A DNA stretch of 64,000 nucleotides, taken from Hedera helix (lineage: Eukaryota > Streptophyta > Magnoliopsida > Apiales > Araliaceae). The DNA lies in contig OX359275.1 of NCBI GenBank assembly GCA_947179155.2, positions 41,029,898-41,093,897 on the forward strand, written 5' to 3'. A program made the translations under genes and the position numbers. The notes under the pieces were generated by a model. That model had not been told where the DNA came from. It saw only the letters and a list, made by a program, of their open reading frames with translations, and did no database searches. Below, in pieces: positions 1-13,020 of the stretch. The stretch's first letter is position 1. The number at the start of each line of letters is the position of its first letter.

Positions 1-2780
1 AAGTAGGTAATTAGACATCGCAAAAATGGTTCAAACTCGCTCGCAGACTTGTCCAACAAGTCCCAAAAAAAGTGAGTTACGGACTTATATTTTTCAGTAA
101 AAAAAAAGTGAGTCATTTTGGCCCGGCCGGTTATCCAATTTTTTTCATCAAAAAAATATATATATATATATATCAATCCATAAAAAAACATTAAAAATAA
201 CTTAATTCATTAATTGTTTAGATCAATTTATAGAGTAAAACTTCTATTCATTTGTTTACAATACTATTATCTTCAAATATATGGTTATTAGATATGAAAG
301 AATTTAAATAAGGCAAAATTTAAAATATTATATATTATCAAATGTTAATAAAAAATAATAATTAATTAATTATATTTTTATATACTTGCACATAGTAAAA
401 TACGTTACATGTACAATCAAATAATTGTCACTATATAAATAAATACATGTGTAATGTGTTTGTGGTATTATTCTAACATTTTTTTAAAATTAGTTATTTG
501 ATATTTAATTACAATTATTAGTTTCATATATTTAATCAAATAAATAATGTTCACAATAGTTTATAAAGTTAAAATTATTTCTTAATTAAACATAAGTTTT
601 TCAATATTTTTGTTAATAAGTACATTTTTATTGAATAAAATAAATTACATGCTATACTCAATAGTCCAAAATCAAAACATCATGTTATGTATCATAATTG
701 TAAAAAAAAAAATTAATTAATAATAATAAATAAAAAAAAATCAATTGCCCCCACCACGGATTATATGTTTTTGGTCTAAAAAAATCTGAGTCATTTTGAC
801 TTGGTTCAATCGCCACTCGGCCTGTTTATCAAGTCTATAGGTAATTATATCTAATAATTTGGAATTATGAGGTTTTATGGGTGATCTAATTACTCCCTCG
901 TTTCATATCATCAATCGCCGACACTCCATTATTGAATTATAAGCGAATAGATTAGTAGGGCCCCGCCGAACACTACACATCAACTCTCTACTTGAGCAAA
1001 GATCCGGATTCTTGTTGATGAATCATAGTCTGTTGGTACCATAATTATTTACAACTGTTTCAAACTCCAATCCTATTGTCCCTCTTATAGTTTATACCTG
1101 CTTTAGTTCCCCTTCTTTTCCATTCTTTTTCTGCACACAACAAACAAGACCAAAAAAATTAAAATGAATAAGAGGCAGTGATAATCAAACACTAATTCTA
1201 CACCCACAAAACTAAGTATCCCATGTATACATATATGTATTTTATATTTATACGAGGAAATATACATAATCCGTCAAAGAAAAGAAAAAGAAGAAGTTAA
1301 ACAGTCATACCTTTAGTAGTAATTAATAAATTTTAAGTCAACTATAAGGACGGCTTAAAAATTTTCTTTAAAGAAATAGTATAACTGCTTAAAATATATA
1401 CCATCTTATTTGAATGGGAATATTTACTACAAGCTCACCACCCACCATTAATGAAAGAAGCATAATTGGAGGAAATGTGAGCCTACCTCTAGCTAAGTAG
1501 AGCAAATTATTATGGAGTGAGAGACAGTTCCATGTGGTTTGTCACAAAATGGAAAAGATAATTTAATTAAACAATCCTGTTAAAATGAAGCCCCATATAT
1601 GCATATATTATCTGATGATATATATAATTGCAAAAAGGCCATTTTAATCCCAGCCATACGTACATCAATCATCACTAAAAAACAACCAATATAATCCATG
1701 AATGAAAAAACCTATAGCATATACATATGATGCTATCTTAATTTGATAAAGAGAGGAAACGTAAGAGTTAAAAGGAAAAAGAAAAACGTCTCAGGTTAGC
1801 TGTGACAAGAGTTATGCTAAGCAAAACAAAAATTGGATAATAATTAAGTGCATGCATATATGTAAATGTATATACACATTCATATAATTGGGAAAAGCAA
1901 GGAAAATACCAAAATTAAGAACCACAACAAATTAGAGCGGCCAATCGAGAAGGTGGAAATAATAGTTAGATTTTTAGCTACGTTTACGGGTGGCCAGAGC
2001 CTAGAAGGGGTTGGAATTATTCGGTCTTAATGTGTTTTTGCCATTATACCCATTTGAAGCCATATTTTTACACCATTCTACTGTGTATGACGGAGCGCAT
2101 CCGTTTTCAAAGCCAGGTATATAACTTTCTTATTTGTTTCTAAAATTTGAGATTGAGTGACAAAAATTATTTTAGAGAAAAATTATATATAGATGACATG
2201 TAAAATTATAGTTTTATAACTTTCAATAATAATATGACACGTACAAAATTCATGAGAAAATTAAAAAAATTGAATTTCAATATAGTTAATTAAACAATTT
2301 TACCGTGATAAATAATAAATACAAAATGTGTCGATGCAATTCAAATCCCTTATTTTTTTTTAAATTCCCTATGTGTAATGTTATTGTAATATTATTATTA
2401 GAGGGTATAAAACTCTAGTTTTACAAGTCATACGTATATAATTTATTCTTATTGTTTTAACATGACACTATTTTATTTTTATGTGAATAAGTACGATAAT
2501 GATATTATTATTATGTTAGTAATCAATGTTAGATTTGTGTTCAAAAAAATTATAATTAATATTTATTTATATAATTGACAATAAAAATATTCGTACTTAA
2601 TTGCAATATATATCATCTCCCTATATCTAGAGATGGCGTAGGGCGGGGAGTTGGTTTCTTGGTTTGTTATTATTGTTGAGATGCATAAAGTATGTAGCGT
2701 TCAAATAGTCAACCTATATATATGTAGGGAGAGAGATTTATCGAGTTACCATAATTATAATTAATTCAACCTTTGATTTC
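1..2780. other. AT-rich intergenic DNA upstream of the HD-Zip gene
   Basis: No open reading frame of note and no recognised repeat boundary. The stretch is dominated by A/T runs and short (TA)n tracts. The last few hundred bases presumably act as promoter for the HD-Zip gene that starts at 3025. Nothing else can be supported by reading alone. Confidence 0.6.
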
Positions 2781-2787
2781 TCTACTC

Positions 2788-2811
2788 ATCAATCATTCGA
2801 TCGTTGATTAT
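2788..2811. promoter_or_regulatory. HD-Zip-like imperfect palindrome in the promoter
   Basis: AATCATT and, 3 to 4 bases later, its inverted counterpart GTTGATT form an imperfect dyad about 215 bp upstream of the start codon. HD-Zip proteins bind 9-bp dyads of the CAAT(N)ATTG type, and class II members often repress their own genes. Autoregulation here is an inference, because the site is not an exact consensus. Confidence 0.3.
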
Positions 2812-2918
2812 TGAGATTGATGATAATCATAATGTATCATAGGTAGTCGGGTACCTACCCACCCAACGCCCCCTCCCCATCTATCTTCTTATTCTTCTCA
2901 TTTAACTCTCAACACTCC

Positions 2919-2926
2919 ATATATAC
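2919..2926 (+). promoter_or_regulatory. Candidate TATA box of the HD-Zip gene
   Basis: ATATATAC lies about 100 bp before the start codon. It is followed by a CT-rich leader (CTCTGTCTCTCG), which is typical of plant 5' leaders. It is a plausible TATA element, but such strings are common in this AT-rich window. Confidence 0.4.
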
Positions 2927-3024
2927 GTACCACCTTTCAACCTCGTCTCTGTCTCTCGATCTCCTAGATCCGCTTCTTCTTTTTTTCCCTTGATAATTTG
3001 TTACCACATCGATTGCCATCATAA

Positions 3025-4178
3025 ATGGGGTATGATAATGTTTGTAACACAGGCCTTGTTCTAGGCCTTGGTTTGGAAATTACAACTACCACCGATATCA
3101 ATCCTAGTCCTAGGCCGAAGCCACCTATAATTAGTTTTGAGCCGTCTCTGACACTGGCTCTGATTTCCGGTCATGAAAAAAAGATTGTTTTCAAGGCAGC
3201 CGATGATCATCAAGATAGTAGTAGTGGTGCTAATTCCTCTTTCTCCAATCCTAGTCTCAAAAGGGAGAGAGAGGGCGCCCCTGGAAGTGAAGAACCGGAG
3301 AGCACGGAAATACTAATTTCTGCTGCTGCTTCAACAAGAGTAATTAGCGATGATTTTGAAGATGATGATAATAATAATATTAATGCAAGGAAGAAACTTA
3401 GGCTCACCAAACCACAATCTGCCCTGCTTGAGGAAAGCTTCAGACACCATACCACTCTCAACCCAGTAAGTCTAATCTCATCTCATCTCTAGCTAGCTAG
3501 TTCTTTCACACACACTAACACTAGCGCCACGTGCACATAATTAAACATCATAAATAAATATATATGTTGCTCTGCTAATTATATAACAATTAATTTATCA
3601 ACATTCATTAATTACATTATATGAATTACTAGCAGAAACAAAAGCAAGAGTTAGCAAGGGACCTAAATCTTAGGCCCAGACAAGTTGAAGTCTGGTTTCA
3701 GAACAGGAGAGCCAGGTATATATATTTATATAATTAATATATCCCATTTATCCAAATCCCGTTTTACTATTATTTTCATTTTAAACCCGGCCTGCCCATA
3801 TATCAAAAATCAAATAAAAATGTTGAATTAGTTAATTTCCATGTGAATCAATTTAAATGAGTTGTTATTGTTGTTGTGTGTATGTTATATAGGACAAAGC
3901 TGAAACAAACAGAACTGGAGCACGAGTACCTGAAGAAATGCTGCGAGACTTTAACGGATGAGAACAGGAGACTACAGAAGGAGCTTCAAGAACTCAAAGC
4001 ACTCAAACTGATGCAACCCCCCCTGCATATGCAGCTGCCGGCGGCCACCCTCACCATGTGCCCCTCCTGCGAAACAATCGGCGGCCCCACCGACAAATCA
4101 TCAAAGAGCCCCTTTGCTTCAAAGCCTCATCATCACTTCTATAACCCTTTCGCGAATCATCCATCCGCAGCTTGTTAG
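3025..4178 (+). CDS. HAT22: HD-Zip class II homeodomain-leucine zipper transcription factor (HAT22/HAT9-like)
   Basis: Nuclear DNA-binding repressor of the HD-Zip II family; members act in auxin, cytokinin, shade and ABA responses. Exons read as 3025-3465, 3636-3715 and 3893-4178, each intron GT..AG, giving 268 aa. The joins restore the homeodomain: basic start RKKLRL near residue 122 and helix 3 with VEVWFQNRRAR across exons 2 and 3. A leucine zipper follows directly, with Leu at 187, 194, 201 and 208. The C-terminal CPSCE motif (residues 230-234) is diagnostic of class II. LGLGL at 13-17 is an EAR-type (LxLxL) repression motif. The N-terminus (MGYDNVCNTGLVLGLGLE) and the C-terminus (FYNPFANHPSAAC) match Arabidopsis HAT22/HAT9 as I remember them. 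The two introns interrupt the homeodomain, as in HAT22. Orthology between HAT22 and HAT9 is not resolved. Confidence 0.95.
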
Positions 4179-4539
4179 CTGTATATATAATATACGTATT
4201 CTTGTTCCACCATATATATACGAGTATAAATATAGTTTTCAATCCGTAGGTGCGTAAATTTGATTATTTGGAAATTAAATATCCACAATCCCTGTATTTT
4301 GCAGTGAAGGCCTTGTAATGAAAAAGGTCGACGACATAGTATATATATATATATACTAGTGCTAGATTTCCTCTCTCTATATATACATGTTTGTAATTAG
4401 ATCGTCAAGATACAAGTATTAGTGAAGGGATTTTGATTATGAATTTTATTATTACTCAAGTATCGTCCAGGTTTTTAAACTGTTTAATGTTTATGTCTTC
4501 CCATGGATAATCACCATACAAATTCTCGCTTGGTATTTC

Positions 4540-4900
4540 GACTAAAAAACAAAACTAACCTTCGGGTTTGTATTTTTTTTTTGCAAAACTCACTTTTCAA
4601 CTTTGTTTTACTAAACTGTTCCTCCGACTTATATTAATTATGCAAAATTCACTCTTAATTTTTTTTTTTTATAAAATTCTCTCTCCAAGTTATATTAATT
4701 GTGCAAAACTTATATTTTGTACTTTTTTTTGTTAAAAAATCTCATATATACAAATTATTTCAGTCAAATTCATCATTTAAAAATCTTATCTTTAAAATAT
4801 TTTTTTTATTTTACTCAAACGACTTTTAATTAATAAAAAATTTCTCACAATACTAACATTTTAAAATCAATTATTAATCAGCGAGGATATATATATATAT
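4540..4900. repeat. Imperfect tandem repeat downstream of the HD-Zip gene
   Basis: About three degenerate units of roughly 70 bp. Each contains a phrase like TGCAAAACTCAC, then a T-run, then CTCC(G/A)A(C/G)TTATATTAATT. The array ends in a (TA)n tract near 4887. It is non-coding, and its origin is unknown. Confidence 0.5.
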
Positions 4901-6103
4901 ATATAGAATTATGAAAAAGATCCGTAATCATAATTGTAAGAATAGTTATAACTGGTAATCTTTAATTTACTCAACAAAAAGAGTAAGATAATGATAAATT
5001 GGACCCGTATATTTTATTATAAGGTATGAGTCCGCCGTTTGTCTGGCTAAGCATCTAGTTTCACCGGCGGCCAAGCTACATAGTAGGTTGTGGAGTTAAT
5101 TGATTTTATTTATTTATTTTTTGTTTTATAATATATAGTAAATTTTAAAATTTTTAAATATTATATACAAATTGATTCCACTAAAATTTTCTAAAATTTG
5201 TAATATTGAGGTCAAATTAAAAATACATAACGTTCTCACTTAAATTTTAAACTCATATCATTCCTACCTCTTCTGTATATATATATTCATATAATCTTCT
5301 AAAACTAATTAATAATTAATTTTATATTATTGTTTACAAAAATTAATTATTTATAAATAATTTGTCTTTAAAAAAGTCTATTATGATTCAATAGAGTGTG
5401 TATATATATGTATATAAATATATATAGAGTTAACAATTATTATATTATTATTGTAATCAAATATATATTTTATATGTGCAATTGAAAGTATAAATTTATT
5501 GAAATTTTTTAGCTCAGCACGCTGCTTTCGAACCATCGCTAAATTATTTATATCCCATAATAATTTTGACTTCAGTAAAATTTAATCCTAATTTCGTAAC
5601 TGGTTTCACCAAACTATTCTGCCGAGTTTAGTCTCAAAATTTCATTTTAATTCTTATCATCAAAATTTAATAACATGTTTATTTTATCATTTAATTAAAT
5701 TTTAAAATTTTTGAAAAATAATTGAGCACAAAATAAATGTATGTGCCCAAGCTCCAAATATATGTGATGATTCATGAGAGTGTACGAAAAAGGGGGAGAG
5801 AGCATAGTGGTTCGAGTCGTGTGTAATTGTCGGGAGTAAGGGGTGAGAGAAATTATGAAAAAGTAAGAGAGTATTATTACATATATAAAAAATTTACAAA
5901 AAGTAATTTACAAAAGTTTAGCGAATAACAATCATAATCAATCACAATTAAACAAATTATTTTATACTTATTTTTAATATTTATTTTTTAACAACCAAAA
6001 CACTATTTTAATAAGAAGGTGAATGGCGAGAGAAAGAGAGACGTGTTGGGAGAGACAGGATTGCAAAGCAGAAAGCTTCGGTTTTGAAAAAGAAATAAAT
6101 TTA
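4901..6103. other. AT-rich intergenic DNA
   Basis: No gene is seen. Only short A/T-rich ORFs without protein-like composition are present. Confidence 0.6.
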
Positions 6104-6123
6104 AATATATATATATATATATA

Positions 6124-6383
6124 GGACGGATCTAAAATATATTTTTTAAATAACATATATATCTTAAATAGTATATATTTATCAAAACGATGTCGTTTTG
6201 AAGATTCGTTTTTAAAAAAATTAATATTAAAAGAAGATGCAACATGATGTGACATTTCGCGCTCTCATTTTTTTTTTTTTTATTTATGAAAATGTCATCA
6301 AAGAATCTTCAAAACGACGTCATTTTGATAAATGTATGCTATTTAAAGAGATATGTTATTTAAGAGGTATGTTTTTGAATCGT

Positions 6384-6385
<2 letters not shown>
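6124..6385. mobile_element. Foldback MITE embedded in a (TA)n microsatellite
   Basis: The left arm begins GGACGGATCTAAAATA and the right arm ends GAATCGTCTT; they are inverted copies. Each arm carries TAAATAACATAT and an ATTTATCAAAACGA..GTC block, and the arms meet around 6205-6310. The element is flanked by TA repeats on both sides (6104-6123 and 6386-6442). There is no coding capacity. Related arms occur near 9600-9680 and 53179-53297. Confidence 0.75.

Positions 6386-6442
<57 letters not shown>
6386..6442. repeat. (TA)n microsatellite
   Basis: About 28 uninterrupted TA units directly abut the right end of the MITE. Confidence 0.95.
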
Positions 6443-6447
<5 letters not shown>

Positions 6448-9400
6448 GAGTAAATAGCTAAAAGATACGAACAGGGGTAGAAAATTATTATATAATTAAA
6501 TAAAATTAAAAATTTATTTAGACAATAAATTACTTCCTCTGTTCTAAAAAAAATGAACAAAATATAAATTTTATATATTAAAAAAAACAAAAGTAGATAA
6601 AAGAAAATAAATAAAATTTCAAATTTCTCTTTAGTGGTTTCACAAGATTCATAGATTGATGAGTAATTTTTTTTTACATTAATAAATTTTTCTAAATTAT
6701 ATACTTATCATTTACTTTATACACTTTATCTCATTTTTTAAAAATAAAATAATTTTAATTATTTTTTAAAGAATGGAGGGAATAATAAGTATATATAAGA
6801 CGGAAGTTAGGAGGGTGTTGAGATGTCATCGCTTTATACTTTGTTCTTAAGTTTTTATATGAGGGGTAAGGAAGAAAAAATAATTAAAATTCTTTTAAAT
6901 TTTATGTTTGTGAGTTTTTTTATGGAGGAAGGAAATGTATTTGGTGGTAAAATTAATTTAATTTTTTGTTCAAAATTTTTCTCTCAAAAGTGAGAGAATT
7001 TGAAGGGATAGGAAAGGATGGAAAACTGTGATATTTTACCTTACCAAAAATAATCTTATAAAATAAATAATATGATAATTTTACCCTCACCAACTGAAAT
7101 ATTTTTTTCTAGTACAAACTGCCATTTTAGATCCATCCAGTTCCTCCTTCATCTTATCCATCCATGTACCACTACCATCTCCGCCGTCCACCACCACCCG
7201 CCACCACGTAATGGCTTCATTACAGGAATCCCAACACCACGTAAAAGAGCGTGGTTCTAAAAAAGACGATTATAGTTGGAGATCAATAATACAAAGATGC
7301 TTATTGAATACTCTCAACACCACGTAAAAGAGTGTGGTTCTTGAAGAGACGATTATAGTTGGAGCTCAATAATACAAGGATGCCTATTGAGTACGCGAAG
7401 TAGCCTTTATCCTTTGATATTCACACTTTATTCTAAAAGGGAAAAAGAAAAAAAAAAATTATATATATATATATATATATATAACCACTTTCACACCACT
7501 GCATATTTTTATATAAAGATAAAAAAAAATGATGATGATGATGCTATATATATTATATAGAGTCAAAAAGGATGTTATCCGGTCAAGTATTTACTAATTT
7601 AAAAAATCCATTGATAATTTTTTCTAAATTTAAATATCCAAAAATATGAGAACAAATTAAATTTTATTTGATTTAATATATATAAATACGTGTGTGTGTA
7701 ACAAAGCTAAAAAAAAAAAAGACTAAGCAAAATAATTCTTATAGATAGACATTCTTAAATTATGTCATTTTTTATATTTATATATATAAGGGTAATATAA
7801 TAATAGTGTAGCTTAAAAACAAAAATTATTTCCCTTCCTTATTTCTAATAAACTCAAAAATAAAAAAAAATTAAAATTTCATCTTATTTTTTTTTTTAAA
7901 TTCACAAACATAATAAATAAAAAAAACAAATATAATCCATTTTCCTCCCTTTTCCTCCCTTTCCCTCTTATCCCTCCAAACTCACAAACGCACTGTTAGG
8001 GGACGGTGGATGACATTCCACATGATGTTCATACGACTGACTGTTAACTCTTTCCACTTTTTTCATTCTTCGACTATCATCAATTAGACCTTCACTTCCA
8101 ATTCAACCAATGTTGCGTACTTGACGTCAATGTTCGAATTCTGTCCCGCGCTTGCTAATTCCCACCACTGGATTTGAGATCAAAGCAGACATTTTTATGG
8201 GCGATTTATATTTTATAAAATTGTCATATTTTATATGATATATAAGTCTATATTTTTCTATTCTATTATATTATATTTATTATAATAAATATTGTATTTT
8301 TCGTTTAGTATTCTTTTTGTAGACTAACACAAATATAATATTTATTATAACAAATGTAACAAAAAAAAATTATATAGTTACAAATGAGAAAAAAAAACCC
8401 TGATAACTTCATGAATTTCGAATTCGTTTAATAGCAATTTTTTTATCATATAAAATTATATATTTTAATTTATCCCTGAGCAAAATTTAACACGCGTTAC
8501 AAAACACCGAATGTGTATGGAAAGTCAATAGGAGTAGAGCGCATAGTCACCGACTAAGTTTTGAGTACTTTTTTTGACTATGTGACGAGGAGCAACTGTC
8601 ATCGTATATTCACTCGGGTAGCTATTTATTTAAAATAATAAAAAATTCTTAGCATGTAATTATTTACTTTTTTTTGTTTTGAATTAAAACATTATTATTA
8701 ATTTTTTTAAAATTAATTTGTGATATTTTTAAATTTAAATTTAACATAATTTATTTAAAATTTTAATATAATTAATCTTATAGTTAGTAATACTTTTTAA
8801 GTAATTTATAGTATTTATAATTATATTCACATAGATTAAATAAATTTATATTAATTTTGAATTTAAAAATATTTAAAATTTAATATTAATCTTATAATTT
8901 GAAACAGAATAAATATATATGTTATTACTGTTATATATTTTAGAAATATTTAAAAACTGCTACAAAAAACGGAAGCACCAAGTATCATGATGGTCCACAC
9001 AACATTGCCATTATTTGTTGCAAGTACCCAAGATGTAACCTATGATCACTTAAAAGTCTGTGATCTTCTGGACCAACAATATCCCCATAATGGGAATTTC
9101 TGCGAAGCTAGCTTCTGCTGCTCTCTTGATCATCATATATGCATATATTTACAACAAAATAAAAAAGAGAGCTTCTAAGCATTGAAGTTGTTTTAATTTT
9201 TTTTTGTTAAGCATAACTTATAGATGTTGAGTTTAATTCTTAAAAAGCGAAATTAAAGTTTTAATTAAGTGAATTTAAGAGGCTACTTTTGTTTGTGTAA
9301 TACTTCAATTGAGTTCCCTGCGCATGCACGTAACTACGTTAAGAAGAAAAAAAAATAAAAAATAAAAAATTGAAAGAAACATTTGGAACGACACACACGT

Positions 9401-9489
9401 CTTATGTTGGCCAAACCGTCGGCTTGTCTATTCCTTTTTATGTACACACATTACGTTATCTCATCTCAATACATACAGTATTTCGGTTA

Positions 9490-9492
<3 letters not shown>
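6443..9492. other. Intergenic DNA without a supported gene
   Basis: AT-rich sequence with short simple repeats, for example (TA)n near 7460-7483. A slightly GC-richer patch lies at 7120-7260, with CCACCACC-type triplets and the duplicated phrase CACCACGTAAAAGAG(C/T)GTGG at about 7235 and 7320. Short ORFs at 7072-7260 and 8987-9178 have no recognisable similarity. They are not called as genes. Confidence 0.5.
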
Positions 9493-9528
<36 letters not shown>

Positions 9529-9679
9529 AGAGAGAGAGGCCCCACTTACTTTTATTTTATTTATAAAAATGCTATTAGCTGCCCTACTTATTTTTTTTAA
9601 AAATTTCTAAAATGGCGTTGTTTTAATAAAAATATGTTATTTAAGAGAATTATACTATTTAAAAATTATGTTTTAGATC

Positions 9680-9722
<43 letters not shown>
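9493..9722. mobile_element. MITE-like segment between two (TA)n tracts
   Basis: A 157-bp segment (9526-9682) lies between TA repeats at 9493-9525 and 9683-9720. Its right half, with TTTTAATAAAAATATG, TTATTTAAGAG and TTTTAGATCTA, matches the right arm of the 6124-6385 MITE. The left half is not an obvious inverted copy, so this may be a degenerate or chimeric family member. Confidence 0.5.
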
Positions 9723-9724
<2 letters not shown>

Positions 9725-10162
9725 GCTAGAAAACAACTCACGATTGGTAATCATTAATGATAAGAATTGCATCCTGATTCAGATAGATTTACTTTGAGTA
9801 TAATTTATGAACCGCACCGCCAATTGAAGTTGCTTACTTTGAGTATAATTTATGAACCGCACCACCAATTGAATTAGCTTAATTTCCCATATATATGATT
9901 GCATTGTATCACTACATATAGCCAAAGATATACATGCTTTAATTTGGTGCAGGTAAATGATTAGGAGGTTGCGATGGGTATATGTCTCCACCGAATTAAA
10001 CAATTACTCCATCCCTATACAGGACTTGTACTTTTGTTCAAAAGAAAAATAAATAAATAGGAGTTCTACTTAATTAACTTGTTAATTCTTTAAGTTAACC
10101 ATTAACTTTTGTTAGGACATCCACTTATATTTATATATATGAAATATGGAGTATTAAATATA

Positions 10163-10318
10163 AATGATTGATCAATTGACAACGTTGTAAAAAAAATATA
10201 TTCTTACAATAAATTTTAGCCGTCTAAGCTGAAATCTGATGGAGTAAATGGTTATCGTCTGCAGTATAATATCTAGGTATCCGCAATATTATATTGCGGA
10301 CGAGAGATATTATCCAAA
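10163..10318 (+). repeat. Left terminal inverted repeat of the Mutator-like element
   Basis: It pairs in inverted orientation with 15302-15456. Shared landmarks include AACGTTGTAAAA, TTAGCCGTCTA(A/G)GCTGA and GTATCCGCAA(T/C)ATTATA. The arms are clearly diverged but alignable by eye along their length. Confidence 0.8.
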
Positions 10319-12292
10319 ATGTCATCACCATGTATGTAATACACTGACCGTCCGCAGTATTATACTGTGGACGGTGAAGGCTATGTCTTACTCGAGAAAA
10401 CGACGACGTTTTGAAATTTCACTGTCCGCATTATAACACAGCGGACGCTAGTTTAATTGTAAAACAATGTTTGTCATTATTCATAATAATTATTTTGAAT
10501 CTCATCTCAATTCCACTGTAGCGATTTGGGTAGCTATAATTAACGCTATTAAATTTTCAATTTTTTCTTGCGTATAAGATGAATCTGCAACGTTGTAATG
10601 CAGAAGAAATATAAGATTTATATCCTTAATTATAAAACTCCGCCTTGGGTTGTTTGACTTAAGGCTATTAAATTTTCTTTATCTTCTTGGGTATTCTTAT
10701 TCTTACTGATTCATGTGATCTGGGCAAATAACATGAATTTGCAACAAGAATACTCGCGAGATAAAGGAAATTTTTAGTCTTATAATCATTCGTCCGCACT
10801 ATTATACTGCGAACGGGTAAATTAAATGACAAAATTTAAAATGACGTCGTTTAGGGACTGGTCTTTTGTCCGTAAGTATTATACTGTGGACGGGTAAATC
10901 AAACGACTGAGTCTAAAATGATGTCGTGCCTATGTCTACCATTCGTTCATAATATTTATACTGCGGACGCTGAGTTTTTGTTGCAATTAATTATTGGTAA
11001 TTTAAATAGATTACGTTGGTGTAGTAATCGTTTCTATTAATGGCGAAAAAATCATCCCTGCTCTATGAATCTAACTAATCCAGTCCACTATAAATAAGAT
11101 GGGAGATTGTTTACTTATCTCCAATACTCAAAACTCTTATAACGAAAAGAAATATATATTCTTTATGGGCATGATAGTTATATATGTACATGTTCTTCAT
11201 TCTAGTAGCGAGCTTGGTAAATATTGTTTCTTGTTCATTGTTTAAATATTGTTTATTGTTCATTGTTTTAATTGTTTTGACAATCGATCTGGGTAAGTAA
11301 AAAAATTACTATCTGTAGCATTAAATTGCGAACGAGGTCTACTTTGAGGAGGATAGATGAGATCCGGGTGAAGTATTGTTGAAGAATCTATATAAGAACG
11401 TAGCAACATCGTTATGAAAAATGATGTTGCTGCTTTTTTCACAAAGATTCTTAAAAAATTCATTACCCATATCACTTGCACTTACTCGAATAAACTTCGT
11501 CCATAGTATTAAACTACGGACAATAAGTTTTTTTAGTTATCTCGTTCGTAGTATTATACTGCGGACGGTAAAATTTTAAAACGTCATCATTTAAAATAAT
11601 GCCATCCATTTAATTAAATTATTAGTGTCATTATTATAAATACTAGGGACGGGTATTTTTAAAACTATTAGGTTTTTCTTCTTCTTCTGCATAGTACCTT
11701 TGCAGATTCATATTATCTGGGATGATTGACAAACATGAATTAGTAAGAATACTACGCAAGAAGAAAAAGAAAACTTAATAACTTTAAGTCGAACAACCCA
11801 GATTGGCATTGTCAAAACGAGATGACGAAATGAGTTTTATATTTAAGGCTATTAATTTTTCATTCCACATGCTTATTCTCATTGCAGATTCATGTTATCT
11901 AGGATGAGTGAAAAACATGTATGGTTATGAGAGACTACATACTTCAGTATTTCCTTTTAATTGTTTTGGCAGTATTTTTTCTCATCAGCTCAGACAACTT
12001 GAATCAGTAAGAATTACAGTACGTAAGAACAAATAGAAAATCTAATATCCTTAAATACAACTACTCCATTTGAGATTTGTGAAGAATGCAAGACTTGAAT
12101 GAAAGTATGAATTCATGTCCAATGTATATTTATAATAAAACTTGTGCGTTTCACCTAGACGAATTTTTTTAAAAGACATTAGCACAGTCACTTACCGTCC
12201 ACAGTATTATATTGCGGACGTTGGAATGTCAAAATGTCGTCATTTTTTAGTGTAATTCACTGTTCGCAGTATAATACTGCGGACAGTGAGTG
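10264..12292. repeat. Array of short palindromes (GTCCGCAGTAT/ATACTGCGGAC)
   Basis: Near-palindromic 23-24 bp blocks occur at about 10280, 10350, 10422, 10795, 10868, 10942, 11505, 11543, 12198 and 12262, with further copies in the right end near 15316 and 15345. They vary mostly at one or two positions. Many are followed within 15-40 bp by an AAAA(C/T)GACGTC-type block, such as AAAATGACGTCGTTTA at about 10842. There is no coding content. Confidence 0.85.
10540..12060. repeat. Foldback modules inside the Mutator-like element
   Basis: Several imperfect hairpins share one theme. A CT-rich arm (TCTTCTTG..TATTCTTA..GATTCATGT) is followed by a short loop with ATCTGGG and then the inverted arm (ACATGAATT..CAAGAATAC..CAAGAAGA). 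The clearest are at about 10670-10770 and 11665-11785, with weaker copies near 10540-10620, 11850-11940 and 11975-12045. Confidence 0.7.
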
Positions 12293-12857
12293 TATTACAT
12301 GTGACGCCCCCAAATCTGGGCCCACACAGCCCAAACTTGAGTCGTCAAAATACTACAACAAAATTATTACAACAAAGCACAACGTACAACAATACAGTGT
12401 ATAATAATACACAACTAAGTCTTCACTATTATTGCCACACTATTTTACAAAACGTGAAGACTATGATAACTATTCCTCGGACCCTCACTCCATTCCCCGG
12501 CTAGACCCTGTTATGTTTTCATCTCCTGTTGAAAAACAATGGAACAAAAGAAAGGGTGAGCTCAAATAGCCCAGTAAAGAATATCATGACTAAGATAAAG
12601 ACGAATAAATATCATTAGTCTTCAACAGTTGAGTTCTTGATAGAATACAATAGACTACAAGGTTTATATCAAAAACTGCAGTTAAATTCTTAAACAACGT
12701 TCAGATCAATAATAGCAGCGGAATGAGTAATCTATTAGAAGAATAATGCAGACTATAATGTCCACTCGGTTCTCTTTTTAGGAAAAACATCATCAACTTT
12801 TATCATCTGAAATATCATTAGTCAAGATAATACAAATTCACAGTTCCTGATCATAAT

Positions 12858-13020
12858 CATGCAGATCAACAGTTCATCTTTGCACTACGGGCCAAAGACA
12901 TTCAATATAACACCAACGGTCATGATTATACCAGATTCAGCCTTTGGTCATAATCATACCAAACAACAGTTCATCTTTGCACTACGGGCCAAAGAGAACA
13001 TTCACCACGTGCCATAAAAG
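12858..13020 (+). repeat. Direct repeat inside the solo LTR
   Basis: The phrase AACAGTTCATCTTTGCACTA followed by CGGGCCAAAGA appears at about 12869 and again at about 12965, roughly 96 bp apart. Both copies are surrounded by GGTCAT(A/G)ATTATACC-like sequence. Confidence 0.75.

Noticed and set aside
6237..6449. ORFs with long Tyr-Ile runs
   Set aside because: They are translations of (TA)n microsatellites and MITE arms.
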